In this document: positions 8,212-16,851 of the stretch, piece by piece | How the letters are laid out: each line of letters starts with the position of its first letter | Position numbering within the stretch: the stretch's first letter is position 1 | NCBI RefSeq assembly: GCF_902459665.1 | Contig: NZ_CABPSL010000003.1 | Location: 62,001-126,000, forward strand | DNA from: Pandoraea cepalis | Lineage (GTDB): Bacteria > Pseudomonadota > Gammaproteobacteria > Burkholderiales > Burkholderiaceae | Direction: 5' to 3' | Length of the DNA: 64,000 nt | Translations under genes and position numbers: made by a program | Notes under the pieces: generated by a model | Told to the model about the DNA's origin: nothing | Seen by the model: only the letters and a program-made list of their open reading frames with translations | Databases searched by the model: none

Positions 8212-8288
8212 TGGTCGGAGCGATAGGATTCGAACCTACGACCCTCTGATCCCAAATCAGATGCGCTACCAGGCTGCGCTACGCTCCG
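8212..8288 (-). tRNA. tRNA-Pro (anticodon TGG)
   Basis: The minus strand folds as a full cloverleaf. The acceptor stem is CGGAGCG/CGCTCCG, the D arm contains AGCCTGGTAGC, the anticodon arm is TCTGA-TTTGGGA-TCAGA with TGG at the anticodon, and the T arm contains GGTTCGAATCC. The CCA end is encoded (8212-8214). Length with CCA is 77. It decodes CCN proline codons. It neighbours a recombinase fragment, which suggests past use as an integration site. Confidence 0.97.
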
Positions 8289-8301
8289 ACGAAGAGCACG
8301 C

Positions 8302-8330
8302 ATTCTAGTGGGTTCGGCGCACCGCGTCAA
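8302..8330 (-). promoter_or_regulatory. sigma-70 promoter of tRNA-Pro
   Basis: On the minus strand TTGACG (8325-8330) and TAGAAT (8302-8307) are separated by exactly 17 bases, and the -10 box lies 13 bases before the tRNA 5' end. Spacing and both hexamers are near consensus. Confidence 0.75.
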
Positions 8331-8447
8331 ATCAATGTGCGCTGCGTCGGCATTTTTCCATCCACCGCTGGCACAATAGTCGTCTCGCAGCGGCTCGCCG
8401 ACGGTCATGCCGTCGCCACGAAACCTCGTCATAGTGGGAGGTTCACC

Positions 8448-8942
8448 ATGTCCGAACCTGTGTCGATGAACCTGATTCTCTGGCGTCACGCCGACGCTGA
8501 AAACCTGCCAGCCTCCCTCGCCCTCAGTGCCCAGGCCGATCTGGCCCGCGAGCTCACCGACCGTGGCCGCAAACAGGCCGAAAAGGCCGCCCAATGGCTG
8601 CGCCCGCGTCTCCCAGAAGACGCCCTTATCCTCTCCAGCCCCGCGTTGCGGGCGGTCCAGACCGCTCAGGCGCTTACCCCCAAACCACGCATCGTGCACG
8701 ATCTCGCCCCCGGCGCGAACGCCATGACGCTGCTGGGGACGATCGGCTGGCCCGGCAACGTCCAGACGGTCGTGCTCGTCGGCCACCAACCCGCCCTCGG
8801 CCAACTCGCCGCCCTGCTGCTGACCGGCCAGGAAGCCTACTGGACGATCAAGAAGGCCGGCATCTGGTGGCTCTCCTCACGCCGCCGCGAAGACGAGAGC
8901 CAGGTGGTCGTGCGCGCCGTCGTCAATCCCGACCTGCTCTAA
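8448..8942 (+). CDS. sixA: phosphohistidine phosphatase SixA family
   Basis: A 164-residue protein of the histidine-phosphatase superfamily. The start at 8448 is set by GGAGG eight bases upstream; an internal ATG at 8466 matches where many SixA proteins begin. The phosphate-accepting histidine is in LWRHADAE (H14), and the second catalytic histidine in LVGHQPALGQLA (H113). SSPALRAVQTAQAL supplies the arginine of the pocket. In E. coli SixA removes phosphate from histidine phosphotransfer proteins (the ArcB HPt domain and the nitrogen PTS protein NPr). The target here is unknown. It is divergent from tRNA-Pro and followed by an independent gene. Confidence 0.88.
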   Translation: MSEPVSMNLILWRHADAENLPASLALSAQADLARELTDRGRKQAEKAAQWLRPRLPEDALILSSPALRAVQTAQALTPKPRIVHDLAPGANAMTLLGTIGWPGNVQTVVLVGHQPALGQLAALLLTGQEAYWTIKKAGIWWLSSRRREDESQVVVRAVVNPDLL

Positions 8943-9129
8943 ACCGAAGGCGACGGCGGCGCCTCCCTCTCCTTCCCCCCCGTGAATTGGCTGGCGCAAG
9001 GGGCCCAAAACGCGCCCTGACATCATGACACCGGACGTTTTGTCATAGAATTGTCACATACCGTTCACGGAATCGACATTGATGCTTTTTAAAGTACGTC
9101 GCAACGCGACCGTCAAACAAAGGGCCTTT

Positions 9130-9957
9130 ATGCGCGACCTGCCGAACCCCACCATGCCGCTCTCTTCGTTGACCCCCACCTCGCGGAGGCGTCTTCCTCG
9201 CCCTGAAACGCCTGTCAAGCCGAATCTGGGTGTGGCGTGGGCACGCGACGAAAGCGAGCTTCGGGAAGCCCAACGCCTGAGATACCACGTCTTTGCCGAA
9301 GAAATGGGCGCGTCGGTCAAGGGCCCCGCAGGCCTGGATGTCGACGAGTACGACCAATACTGCGACCATTTGATCGTGCGCGATCAGGACTCGCTCAAGG
9401 TGGTCGGCACCTACCGCGTACTGCCCCCGGGTCAGGCCAAGCGCCTTGGCCGTTTGTACTCCGAAGGGGAATTCGATCTCTCGCGGCTGGACCATCTGCG
9501 CCCGAAGATGCTCGAAACCGGCCGTTCATGCGTGCATGCGGAATACCGCAACGGCGCCGTCATCATGGCGCTCTGGAGCGGTCTGGCCGAGTATATGCTG
9601 CGCAACGGCCTGGAGACGATGCTCGGTTGCGCCAGCGTGCCGATGGCCGACGGCGGCCACTACGCCGCCAGCCTCTATCGCAAGCTGCAGGACACCGCCA
9701 TGGCGCCGGCCGAGTACCACGCCGTGCCGCGCATCGCGCTGCCGGTGAGCGAGCTGCAATCGACGCTGGAGGTCGAGCCGCCCGCCCTGGTCAAGGGATA
9801 CCTGCGCCTAGGCGCCCGTATTTGCGGCGCCCCGGCCTGGGACCCCGACTTCAATACTGCCGACTTCCTCACGCTGTTCCGCCTGTCCGACATCAACCCG
9901 CGCTACGCACGCCATTTTCTTGGCGCGGAACTGCTGAACAAGCTCAAACAGGCCTGA
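9130..9957 (+). CDS. OlsB-like GNAT-family N-acyltransferase
   Basis: About 275 residues from the ATG at 9130, which has AGGG just upstream. The frame also allows TTG 9079 or ATG 9082. The catalytic domain shows REAQRLRYHVFAEEMGA, VDEYDQYCDHLIVRD, VVGTYRVLPP, ETGRSCVHAEYRNGAVIMAL and LGCASVPMADGGHYAA. These are the hallmark blocks of the L-ornithine N-alpha-acyltransferase family that transfers 3-hydroxyacyl chains from ACP to make lyso-ornithine lipid. No olsA acyltransferase is adjacent. In phosphate-limited bacteria ornithine lipids replace phospholipids, so its place beside ppk/ppx and the pho genes is suggestive. Substrate assignment is by family only. Confidence 0.82.
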   Translation: MRDLPNPTMPLSSLTPTSRRRLPRPETPVKPNLGVAWARDESELREAQRLRYHVFAEEMGASVKGPAGLDVDEYDQYCDHLIVRDQDSLKVVGTYRVLPPGQAKRLGRLYSEGEFDLSRLDHLRPKMLETGRSCVHAEYRNGAVIMALWSGLAEYMLRNGLETMLGCASVPMADGGHYAASLYRKLQDTAMAPAEYHAVPRIALPVSELQSTLEVEPPALVKGYLRLGARICGAPAWDPDFNTADFLTLFRLSDINPRYARHFLGAELLNKLKQA

Positions 9958-10000
9958 ACGCCTGCCGCCTCCGCCCAAGTCGTCCGTCCCGCCAACGGAC

Positions 10001-10028
10001 ACAAAAAAGCCCGGCAGATGCCGGGCTT
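10001..10028 (-). terminator. Rho-independent terminator downstream of ppx
   Basis: AAGCCCGGC (10007-10015) pairs with GCCGGGCTT (10020-10028) around a four-base loop. On the minus strand a run of T follows, which is the right orientation for ppx. It may also slow transcription from the converging acyltransferase gene. Confidence 0.7.
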
Positions 10029-10074
10029 CGTCGTTTGCCCCCCCGCCCTCAACAGGCGGGCTGGCCCTCATGCG

Positions 10075-11620
10075 TCAGGCGTACACGACCTTGTAGCGCA
10101 TGCCGATCTTCTCCCACTCCTGCGCCTCACGCTGCAGGCTATAGTCGGTCAGCGGATTGGCGTCGATCCACGCGCGTGCCACCGACACCATGAAGCCATC
10201 GCCAAGCCGTTTGACCTCGATGGCGTCCGGCAACGCATCCGTGCGGCGGCGACAAAACAATACCGCCAGGCGCAGACAGAACAACAGTTGCCAATCGACC
10301 TGCTGCGCCTGTGAGGCCAACTTGCCCAGCTTGCCGACATGCCCCAGCAACAGCTCGGCCAATCGCGCCTGATCGGGGCGCGAAAAGCCCGGCATGTCCG
10401 CGTTGCTGCCGATATACGCCGAATGCTTGTGGTACGCGCTGTGCGAGATCGACAATCCCATCTCGTGCAGCGACGACGCCCAGTTGAGCAACGCCTCGCC
10501 TTCCCCGCGACCGTCGTCCAGTTCCCCCGCCGCGCCGTCGTCCTCGAGCACCTCGACCGCCTCGACCGGCAATTGGCGATACAGCCGAATCGCCAGGCGT
10601 CCTACACGCTCGGCCTGTGCACGGTCCACGCCATACCGACGCACGAACTGCTCGACGGTCACCGCCCGCATATCCTGATGCTGGGTACGCCCCAGCAAGT
10701 CGTACATCACGCCGAGCCGCAGCGCGGCGTCGGTCGTCTCCATATGCTCGACCTCGAGTTCATTGAAGACGGACAACATGATGGACAGGCCGCCCGGCAG
10801 CACCGGAATTCGATCTTGCTTGAGCCCCGCCAGCTTGAGGCGGTTGGCGTTCTCCGCCTTGATAAGCGCGCGCTTGAGGCGCTCGAGCCCACCGCGCGTG
10901 AGGCCGTGCAAACCGCCGTCGTTGAACCCATTGGCTTCGAGCAATTCGGCCAGCGCACGTGCCGTTCCCGACGAGCCAATCGCCTGCGACCAGGCGGCGT
11001 CACGATAAGTCGCCGCAATGATCTGGATCTCGCGGCGGGCGGCCAGTTCGGCCTGCTTCATCGCGTATTCGTCGACGTTGCCGCTGGGAAAGAACTGCCG
11101 GCTATGACTCACGCAGCCGATATACAGGCTCTCCATGATGAGCGGCTCGTAATCCTGCCCGATAATGAATTCGGTGGAGCCCCCCCCCAATATCCACGAC
11201 AAGTCGGTTACCCTGGCACGTCGGCACCGAGTGTGCGGCACCCGCATAGATCAGGCGCGCCTCTTCCCGCCCGGCAATGACTTCGATGGGAAACCCGAGC
11301 GCGTGCTGTGCCTCACCAAGAAAATCGTCGGCGTTCTTGGCGACACGCAGCGTGTTCGTGGCCACCGCGCGGACCTTGTCGGGATGAAAGCCCCGCAGCC
11401 GCTCGCCAAAGCGCTTGAGGACGTCCCAGCCGCGTTGCTGCGACGGATGATCGAGGTACTTCTCGTCGTTCAGGCCCGCCGCCAGCCGAACCGGCTCGCG
11501 CAGCGCATCCACCTGATAGATCTGCGTGCCGGCGGACGTTTCCTCCACGCGGCCGATGATCAGGCGAAAACTGTTCGAGCCGAGATCGACGGCCGCTAAC
11601 AAGGGCGAGGGAGTACTCAT
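10075..11620 (-). pseudogene. ppx: exopolyphosphatase Ppx/GppA family, frameshifted in a G9 tract
   Basis: The gene starts MSTPSPLLAAVDLGSNSFRL at 11620. It keeps the ASKHA phosphate-1 loop (DLGSNSFRLIIG) and runs in frame to VVDIGGG. There the coding strand has nine G (11180-11188). Removing one G restores VVDIGGGSTEFIIG and joins the downstream frame, which continues to the stop at 10075 with the HD-like helical C-terminal domain. The restored product would be about 514 residues, normal for Ppx, which degrades polyphosphate to phosphate. Everything else looks intact, so this is either a recent slippage mutation, a phase-variable tract or a base-call error in a homopolymer. It is divergent from ppk across about 190 bases. 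Confidence 0.85.
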
Positions 11621-11747
11621 GTCGGGATGCGCCTGAGCGAAGGGTGCCGGAGTGGAGGACGTATCACACGAAAAGCATGACGCGCACTCGACAAATAAAT
11701 GACGAATACGCTACAAATCGAATATGACACGTCGTTGACAAATGTGA

Positions 11748-11766
11748 ACGTCATATAACTGTAACA
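11748..11766 (+). promoter_or_regulatory. Pho box upstream of ppk
   Basis: The sequence ACGTCATATAACTGTAACA matches the PhoB-box consensus CTGTCATA-WAW-CTGTMAYA at 17 of 19 positions by eye. TGTCA-like half-sites also occur upstream at 11725 and 11736, eleven bases apart, suggesting a tandem site. It lies about 50 bases before the preferred ppk start, so PhoB would control polyphosphate synthesis. Confidence 0.7.
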
Positions 11767-11814
11767 ATACGGATGAAGAATTCACGCCAATCCCATGTCT
11801 TTCGCACGGTCACC

Positions 11815-13893
11815 ATGAATTATCCGCTGCTCAACCGCGAGCTGGGCATTCTGGCGTTCAATGAACGCGTACTCGCCCAGGCAGCCGACCCCGCAACGCC
11901 GCTGCTGGAACGCCTTCGCTTCGTCTGTATCGTGAGTAGCAATCTGGATGAGTTCTTCGAAATCCGCGTCGCCGGGCTGAAGGAGCAGATGCGCGAAAAT
12001 CCGGGCATGCTCACACCCGACGGCATGACGTTCCAGCAAGTTTACACGCAAGTTTGCGCCCGGGCGCAAGCGCTGGTGGAAAAGCAGTACGCGATGTTCG
12101 ATAGCCTGCTGCCCTGCCTCGAAGCCGAGGGCATCGCGTTTCACCCGTCCGGCCAGTGGAACGACGCCCAGGTCGAATGGGCCCGCGACTACTTCCTGCG
12201 CGAACTCGTGCCAGTCCTCACGCCGATCGGGCTCGATCCCGCACACCCGTTCCCACGCGTGCTCAACAAGAGCCTGAACTTCGCCGTCGAACTCGAAGGC
12301 AAAGACGCCTTCGGACGCGACGCCGAACTCGCCATCGTCCAGGCCCCGCGCGCCCTGCCCCGGATGGTTCCCATGCCTCCAGGGCTCGCCCCCTTGCCGA
12401 ACAGCTTCGTGCTGCTCAGCTCGCTCATGCTGCGCTTCGCCAGTGAACTGTTCCCAGGACTCACGGCCAAAGGCTGTCATCAGTTCCGCGTCACGCGCAA
12501 CAGCGACCTGTTCGTCGACGAGGACGAAATCACCAACCTGCGCACCGCGCTGCAAGGCGAACTCCCGGCCCGCCATCTCGGCGACGCCGTACGTCTCGAA
12601 GTCGATGCCGGCACGCCGTCGCGCCTCGTGCGACGCCTCCAGACGGAATGCGGCCTGACCGACTCGGACTGCTACCGCGTCAAGGGCCCCGTCAACCTCG
12701 TGCGCCTGATGCCGCTGCCCGAGATGGTCGACCGCCCGGACCTCAAGTTCGCGCCGTTCGTGCCGGCGCTGCCCAAGCGCATGAGCGCGTCGCCCGCGAT
12801 ATTCGACCTCATCGACCAGGGCGACCTGCTGCTGCATCACCCGTATGACAGCTTCCAGCCGGTGCTGGAGCTGCTGCTGCAAGCCGCTCGCGACCCTGAC
12901 GTGGTGGCCATCAAGCAAACGATCTACCGTACCGGCAACGAATCCGCGCTGATGGATGCCCTGATGGAGGCGGCCCGCAACGGCAAGGAAGTCACGGTCG
13001 TGGTGGAGCTGCTTGCGCGCTTCGACGAAGAGACCAACATCAACTGGGCAGCACAGCTCGAAGCGGTCGGCGCTCACGTGGTCTACGGCGTGGTCGGTCA
13101 TAAGTGTCACGCGAAGATGCTGCTCGTCGTGCGTCGTACGCGTCAGGGCAAGAAGACGTTCCTCAAACGCTACGTCCATCTCGGCACCGGCAACTATCAC
13201 CCGCGCACGGCCCGTCTGTACACGGACTTCGGCCTGATGACCGCCGACGAGGCGCTGTGCGCCGACGTCCATATCGTCTTCCAGCAACTGACAGGCATCG
13301 GTCGGCAGACCCAGTTGCAGGGCCTGTGGCAATCGCCGTTCACGATGCACACGCATCTGCTCGAGGCGATCCGGCACGAGACGGAAGCGGCCGCGGCCGG
13401 CAAGAAAGCCCGCATCATCGCGAAAATGAATGCGCTGCTCGAACCGACGATCATTGCCGAACTGTACAAAGCGGCGCGCGCGGGGGTGAAAATCGATTTG
13501 ATCGTGCGCGGCGTGTGCTCGCTGCGCGCCGGTGTACCGGGCCTCTCCGAGAACATTACCGTGCGCTCGATCGTCGGGCGCTTTCTCGAACACCATCGCA
13601 TCTATTACTTCTACGCGAACGGCGACGAGAAAGTCATGCTTTCAAGCGCCGACTGGATGGAGCGCAACTTCTTCCGTCGCGTGGAAGTGGCCTTTCCGGT
13701 AAGAGACAAGCGCCTGAAGGCCCGCGTGATTCGCGAGGGTCTGATGGTGCACCTGCGTGACAACACCGCCGCGTGGCTGATGCGTCCGGACGGCACCTAC
13801 GTGCGTCGCAAGCCGGGTAAAAGGCCGTTCAACAGCCAGATGGCATTGATGCAGGAACTCGCCCAGCACGTGCAGACCGGTACGCGCGGCTGA
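11815..13893 (+). CDS. ppk1: polyphosphate kinase 1
   Basis: About 692 residues from the ATG at 11815, the start that matches the family N-terminus MNYPLLNRELGILAFNERVL. An in-frame ATG at 11773 would add 14 residues. Domains in order are the N-terminal helical domain (LRFVCIVSSNLDEFFEIRVAG), the head domain with QFRVTRNSDLFVDEDE, and two phospholipase-D-like C-terminal domains. The phosphorylated histidine is in VGHKCHAKM (H432), with the partner histidine in VHLGTGNYHPRTA. The C-terminal part contains NALLEPTIIAELYKAA and VRSIVGRFLEHHRI. It polymerises the ATP gamma-phosphate into polyphosphate and is divergent from ppx. A Pho box in its promoter ties it to phosphate starvation. Confidence 0.96.
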   Translation: MNYPLLNRELGILAFNERVLAQAADPATPLLERLRFVCIVSSNLDEFFEIRVAGLKEQMRENPGMLTPDGMTFQQVYTQVCARAQALVEKQYAMFDSLLPCLEAEGIAFHPSGQWNDAQVEWARDYFLRELVPVLTPIGLDPAHPFPRVLNKSLNFAVELEGKDAFGRDAELAIVQAPRALPRMVPMPPGLAPLPNSFVLLSSLMLRFASELFPGLTAKGCHQFRVTRNSDLFVDEDEITNLRTALQGELPARHLGDAVRLEVDAGTPSRLVRRLQTECGLTDSDCYRVKGPVNLVRLMPLPEMVDRPDLKFAPFVPALPKRMSASPAIFDLIDQGDLLLHHPYDSFQPVLELLLQAARDPDVVAIKQTIYRTGNESALMDALMEAARNGKEVTVVVELLARFDEETNINWAAQLEAVGAHVVYGVVGHKCHAKMLLVVRRTRQGKKTFLKRYVHLGTGNYHPRTARLYTDFGLMTADEALCADVHIVFQQLTGIGRQTQLQGLWQSPFTMHTHLLEAIRHETEAAAAGKKARIIAKMNALLEPTIIAELYKAARAGVKIDLIVRGVCSLRAGVPGLSENITVRSIVGRFLEHHRIYYFYANGDEKVMLSSADWMERNFFRRVEVAFPVRDKRLKARVIREGLMVHLRDNTAAWLMRPDGTYVRRKPGKRPFNSQMALMQELAQHVQTGTRG

Positions 13894-13894
13894 C

Positions 13895-13913
13895 CTGACC
13901 GGTCATCGGTCAG
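13895..13913. other. stem-loop between convergent ppk and phoR
   Basis: CTGACCG and CGGTCAG form a seven-pair stem with a five-base loop just after the ppk stop. There is no T run, so intrinsic termination is uncertain; a pause or mRNA end-protecting role is possible. Confidence 0.4.
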
Positions 13914-13950
13914 CCGTGCGCGTGTACCGTGCGCGCCAAGTCGCCCAGGT

Positions 13951-15294
13951 TTAGCCGTCTACGGTCAAACGTGGCGCGGCGGCGTCGACCGGCGCGCGCT
14001 GCGTCACGCGCGTGGGCGGAAACTGAATGGCGAACGTGCTGCCGCGCCCCACCTCGCTCGTCACCTTCAGATCGGCCTGATGGCGCGTCAGCACGTGCTT
14101 GACGATCGCGAGGCCGAGGCCGGTACCGCCCGTATCGCGCGATCGGCTGCGGTCGATACGGTAGAAGCGTTCTGTGAGCCGAGGAATATGTTCCGCCGGA
14201 ATCCCCAACCCGGAGTCGGTCACCGCGAAGCGGGCACCGCCGTCGTCCGTCGGCCCCCACTCGATGCGGATTTTGCCGCCCGGCGGCGTGTAGCGCACCG
14301 CATTGCTCACCAGATTGCTGAACGCGCTGTGCAGCTCGCCTTCGGCGCCACGCAAATCGAGTCCGTCGGCCTGCGTGACTTCGATCACATGCTGCCCCTG
14401 CGAGAGCCCTTCGGCGTCGCTGCGTAGCGAGCGCATCTGCATGCCCATATCGATGCGCTCATCCGGCGGCGGCTTGCCGCTGCCTTCGAGCTTCGCCAGC
14501 GTGAGCAGATCGTTCACGATGTTCTGCATACGCGAGGCCTGCTGGCGCATGATCTCGACATAGCGCTGGATCTCCTCGGGCGAGAGCGGCAGCTCGCCGA
14601 CCGTCTCCAGAAATCCGGAGAGCACGGTCAGTGGCGTCTTGAGTTCATGCGAGACGTTGGCCACGAAGTCACGGCGCATCGAGTCGGTGCGTTCGAGATC
14701 GGTGACGTCGAGCGAAATCATGAGCTTGCGATGGTCGCCATACGGGAACACCTGCATGGACAGCACGTTGTTGCGCTTCTCGCCCATGTGGTGCATGAGC
14801 AGCGCCTCGTCGTAGCGCTCCGACGACAGGTAGTGCACAAAGGCCGGTGTGCGCAGGAGATGCGTGATTTGCTGACGCAGATCACGCTTGGCGTCGATAC
14901 CGAAATGTGACTCGGCAATCGCATTGCACCACTCGATCTGGTTGTGCTCGTCGAGCATGATCACGCCGTTGGGCGATGCCTGGATCGCCTGGATGAAGCG
15001 AGCGTGCTGTTGTTCCACCTGCTTGACCTGGTTATGCCAGCGCTTGGCCAGCTTGTGCAGCCGGTAATAGATTTCCCCCCACAACCCGAGTGCACTCGGC
15101 ACCTCACCATAGACTGGGGCGTCAAGCAAACGCCAGAGGCGCTGGGCGTGATAGGCGTTGAAGAGGACTTGTGTGACCAGCAGAAAGATGGCCGTGATAT
15201 AGCCCACGCTCGCGCCAAAGAACCAGCCGATGGCCGTCGAGATGAAGGCTTGCAGGATCAGGAGCGTCAGCGCACGGGCCCAGATGATATTCAT
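13951..15294 (-). CDS. phoR: phosphate regulon sensor histidine kinase PhoR
   Basis: About 447 residues from the ATG at 15294 (MNIIWARALTLLIL), preferred over the upstream in-frame start because the membrane segments begin here. Two hydrophobic helices lie in residues 8-46, followed by a charged linker and a PAS domain (about 98-200, IQASPNGVIMLDEHNQIEWCN). The HisKA box is VSHELKTPL with H216, and the HATPase domain shows NLVSNAVRYTPPGG, DSGLGIP and TGLGLAIVKH. PhoR is an inner-membrane kinase that phosphorylates PhoB when the Pst/PhoU complex signals low phosphate. It is the last gene of the pst-pho operon and converges on ppk. Confidence 0.95.
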   Translation of the reverse strand: MNIIWARALTLLILQAFISTAIGWFFGASVGYITAIFLLVTQVLFNAYHAQRLWRLLDAPVYGEVPSALGLWGEIYYRLHKLAKRWHNQVKQVEQQHARFIQAIQASPNGVIMLDEHNQIEWCNAIAESHFGIDAKRDLRQQITHLLRTPAFVHYLSSERYDEALLMHHMGEKRNNVLSMQVFPYGDHRKLMISLDVTDLERTDSMRRDFVANVSHELKTPLTVLSGFLETVGELPLSPEEIQRYVEIMRQQASRMQNIVNDLLTLAKLEGSGKPPPDERIDMGMQMRSLRSDAEGLSQGQHVIEVTQADGLDLRGAEGELHSAFSNLVSNAVRYTPPGGKIRIEWGPTDDGGARFAVTDSGLGIPAEHIPRLTERFYRIDRSRSRDTGGTGLGLAIVKHVLTRHQADLKVTSEVGRGSTFAIQFPPTRVTQRAPVDAAAPRLTVDG

Positions 15295-15385
15295 AGACGA
15301 TGCACAGGGGTTTTGCCGCCCACGCCCCATGGGACAAGGGCGGCATTGGCACGGCAGGCCTCGCCCGAAGGCGAGGCGCGATGCC

Positions 15386-16087
15386 TCAAGCCGACTTCGT
15401 CAAACGGTAGCCGCTGCCGCGTACGGTCTCGATCATAGCATCGTGGCCGGCCGGCTTGAGCGCGGCGCGCAGACGCTTGATGTGCACGTCCACCGTGCGC
15501 TCTTCCACGAACACGTGATCGCCCCACACCTGATCGAGCAACTGCGAGCGGCTGTGCACGCGCTCCGGATGCGTCATGAAGAAGTGCAGCAGGCGGAATT
15601 CCGTCGGTCCCAAATCCACCTTGATGTCGCCGCTCGACTGATGGCTCGTAACGCGATGCGTCGCCGGATCGAGCTTCAGGCCGTTCACGCTCACCGCGTC
15701 TTCGGTCAACTGCGGCGCACGGCGTCGCAGCACGGCCTTGATCCGCGCCATCAGTTCCTTCGGCGAGAACGGCTTGGTGACGTAATCGTCCGCGCCGATC
15801 TCCAGGCCCATCACCTTGTCTTGCTCTTCGCTGCGGGCGGTGAGCATGATGATCGGCACGTGCTTGGTGCGCTCGTTTGCCCGAAGCTCACGTGCGAACG
15901 TCACGCCCGACTTGCCTGGCAGCATCCAGTCAAGCAGCACCAGGTCGGGCAGCACGTCACTGATCAGCGTGAGTGCCTGCTCGGCGTTGTAGGCCCGAAT
16001 CGGATAGTGACCCGCGTGTTGCAGATTAACGGAGATCAGCTCGGAAATCGCCGGCTCGTCTTCCACGATCAGAATGCTGCTGGGCAT
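15386..16087 (-). CDS. phoB: phosphate regulon response regulator PhoB
   Basis: A 233-residue OmpR-class regulator. The receiver domain shows ILIVEDEPAI (acidic pocket), the phosphoacceptor D53 in LVLLDWMLPG, T/K switch residues in MLTAR and VTKPFSPKEL. The C-terminal winged helix is LGPTEFRLLHFFMTHPERVHSRSQLLDQVWG with VDVHIKRLRAAL and RGSGYRL. It binds Pho boxes, two of which are visible in this window (ahead of ppk and pstS). It lies between phoU and phoR on the same strand. Confidence 0.97.
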   Translation of the reverse strand: MPSSILIVEDEPAISELISVNLQHAGHYPIRAYNAEQALTLISDVLPDLVLLDWMLPGKSGVTFARELRANERTKHVPIIMLTARSEEQDKVMGLEIGADDYVTKPFSPKELMARIKAVLRRRAPQLTEDAVSVNGLKLDPATHRVTSHQSSGDIKVDLGPTEFRLLHFFMTHPERVHSRSQLLDQVWGDHVFVEERTVDVHIKRLRAALKPAGHDAMIETVRGSGYRLTKSA

Positions 16088-16123
16088 CGGTTTCCTCTCA
16101 AACCTTCAATGATGTCGGGCCGT

Positions 16124-16831
16124 TCATTCGCCTTGCACTTGGCGCTGCAGGTCTTCGCGCGAAATGTGCCGGACGTCGGTGCCCTTGACAATGTAAATGA
16201 TGAATTCCGCAATGTTCTTCGCGTGATCGCCGATGCGCTCGATCGCCTTGGCGATGAACAGGAATTCCAGGCCCGCCGAGATGGTGCGCGGATCTTCCAT
16301 CATGTAGGTCACCAGTTTGCGCACGAAGCCACGGAATTCGTTGTCGATGGCCTTATCGTCGCGCACGATCTCGGCCGCGGCCACGATGTCGAGACGCGCA
16401 AACGCGTCGAGCGTGCGGCGCAACAACTGGGCGGCCATCTCGCCCGAGAGTTTGATCTCGGCGAAGTTCACGGTTTGCGCCGCGCCGTCTTCCAGGAGGT
16501 GACGGGTACGCTTGGCGATCTTCTCGGCCTCGTCGCCTGCGCGCTCGAGGTTGGTGATCGACTTCGAGATCGAGAGCAGCAGGCGAAGATCGCGCGCGGT
16601 CGGCTGACGACGAGCAATGATCTTGCTGCACTCTTCGTCGATCTCGACTTCCATGGTGTTCAGGCGCTGCTCGGTGGCGATCACTTCGTCGACCAGAGCA
16701 CGGTCGAACGTGTTGAGCCCCCGCATGGCCGTCACGAGCTGCGATTCGACCAGGCCGCCCATTTCAAGAACGCGCGAGCAAAGCTGATTCAGGTCCGAGT
16801 CGAACTGGCTGGAAAGGTGTTTGTCGTTCAT
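16124..16831 (-). CDS. phoU: phosphate signalling protein PhoU
   Basis: About 235 residues from the ATG at 16831, chosen because GAGGAA lies at good spacing. The product is all-helical with the two repeated PhoU three-helix units, showing the conserved acidic motifs (VDEVIATEQRLNTMEVEIDEECSKII and, in the second repeat, RIGDHAKNIAEFIIYI). PhoU bridges the PstB ATPase and PhoR and damps the PHO response when phosphate is plentiful. It follows pstB with 20 bases between them. Confidence 0.95.
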   Translation of the reverse strand: MNDKHLSSQFDSDLNQLCSRVLEMGGLVESQLVTAMRGLNTFDRALVDEVIATEQRLNTMEVEIDEECSKIIARRQPTARDLRLLLSISKSITNLERAGDEAEKIAKRTRHLLEDGAAQTVNFAEIKLSGEMAAQLLRRTLDAFARLDIVAAAEIVRDDKAIDNEFRGFVRKLVTYMMEDPRTISAGLEFLFIAKAIERIGDHAKNIAEFIIYIVKGTDVRHISREDLQRQVQGE

Positions 16832-16851
16832 ATCGAAATTCCTCGTGGGCA

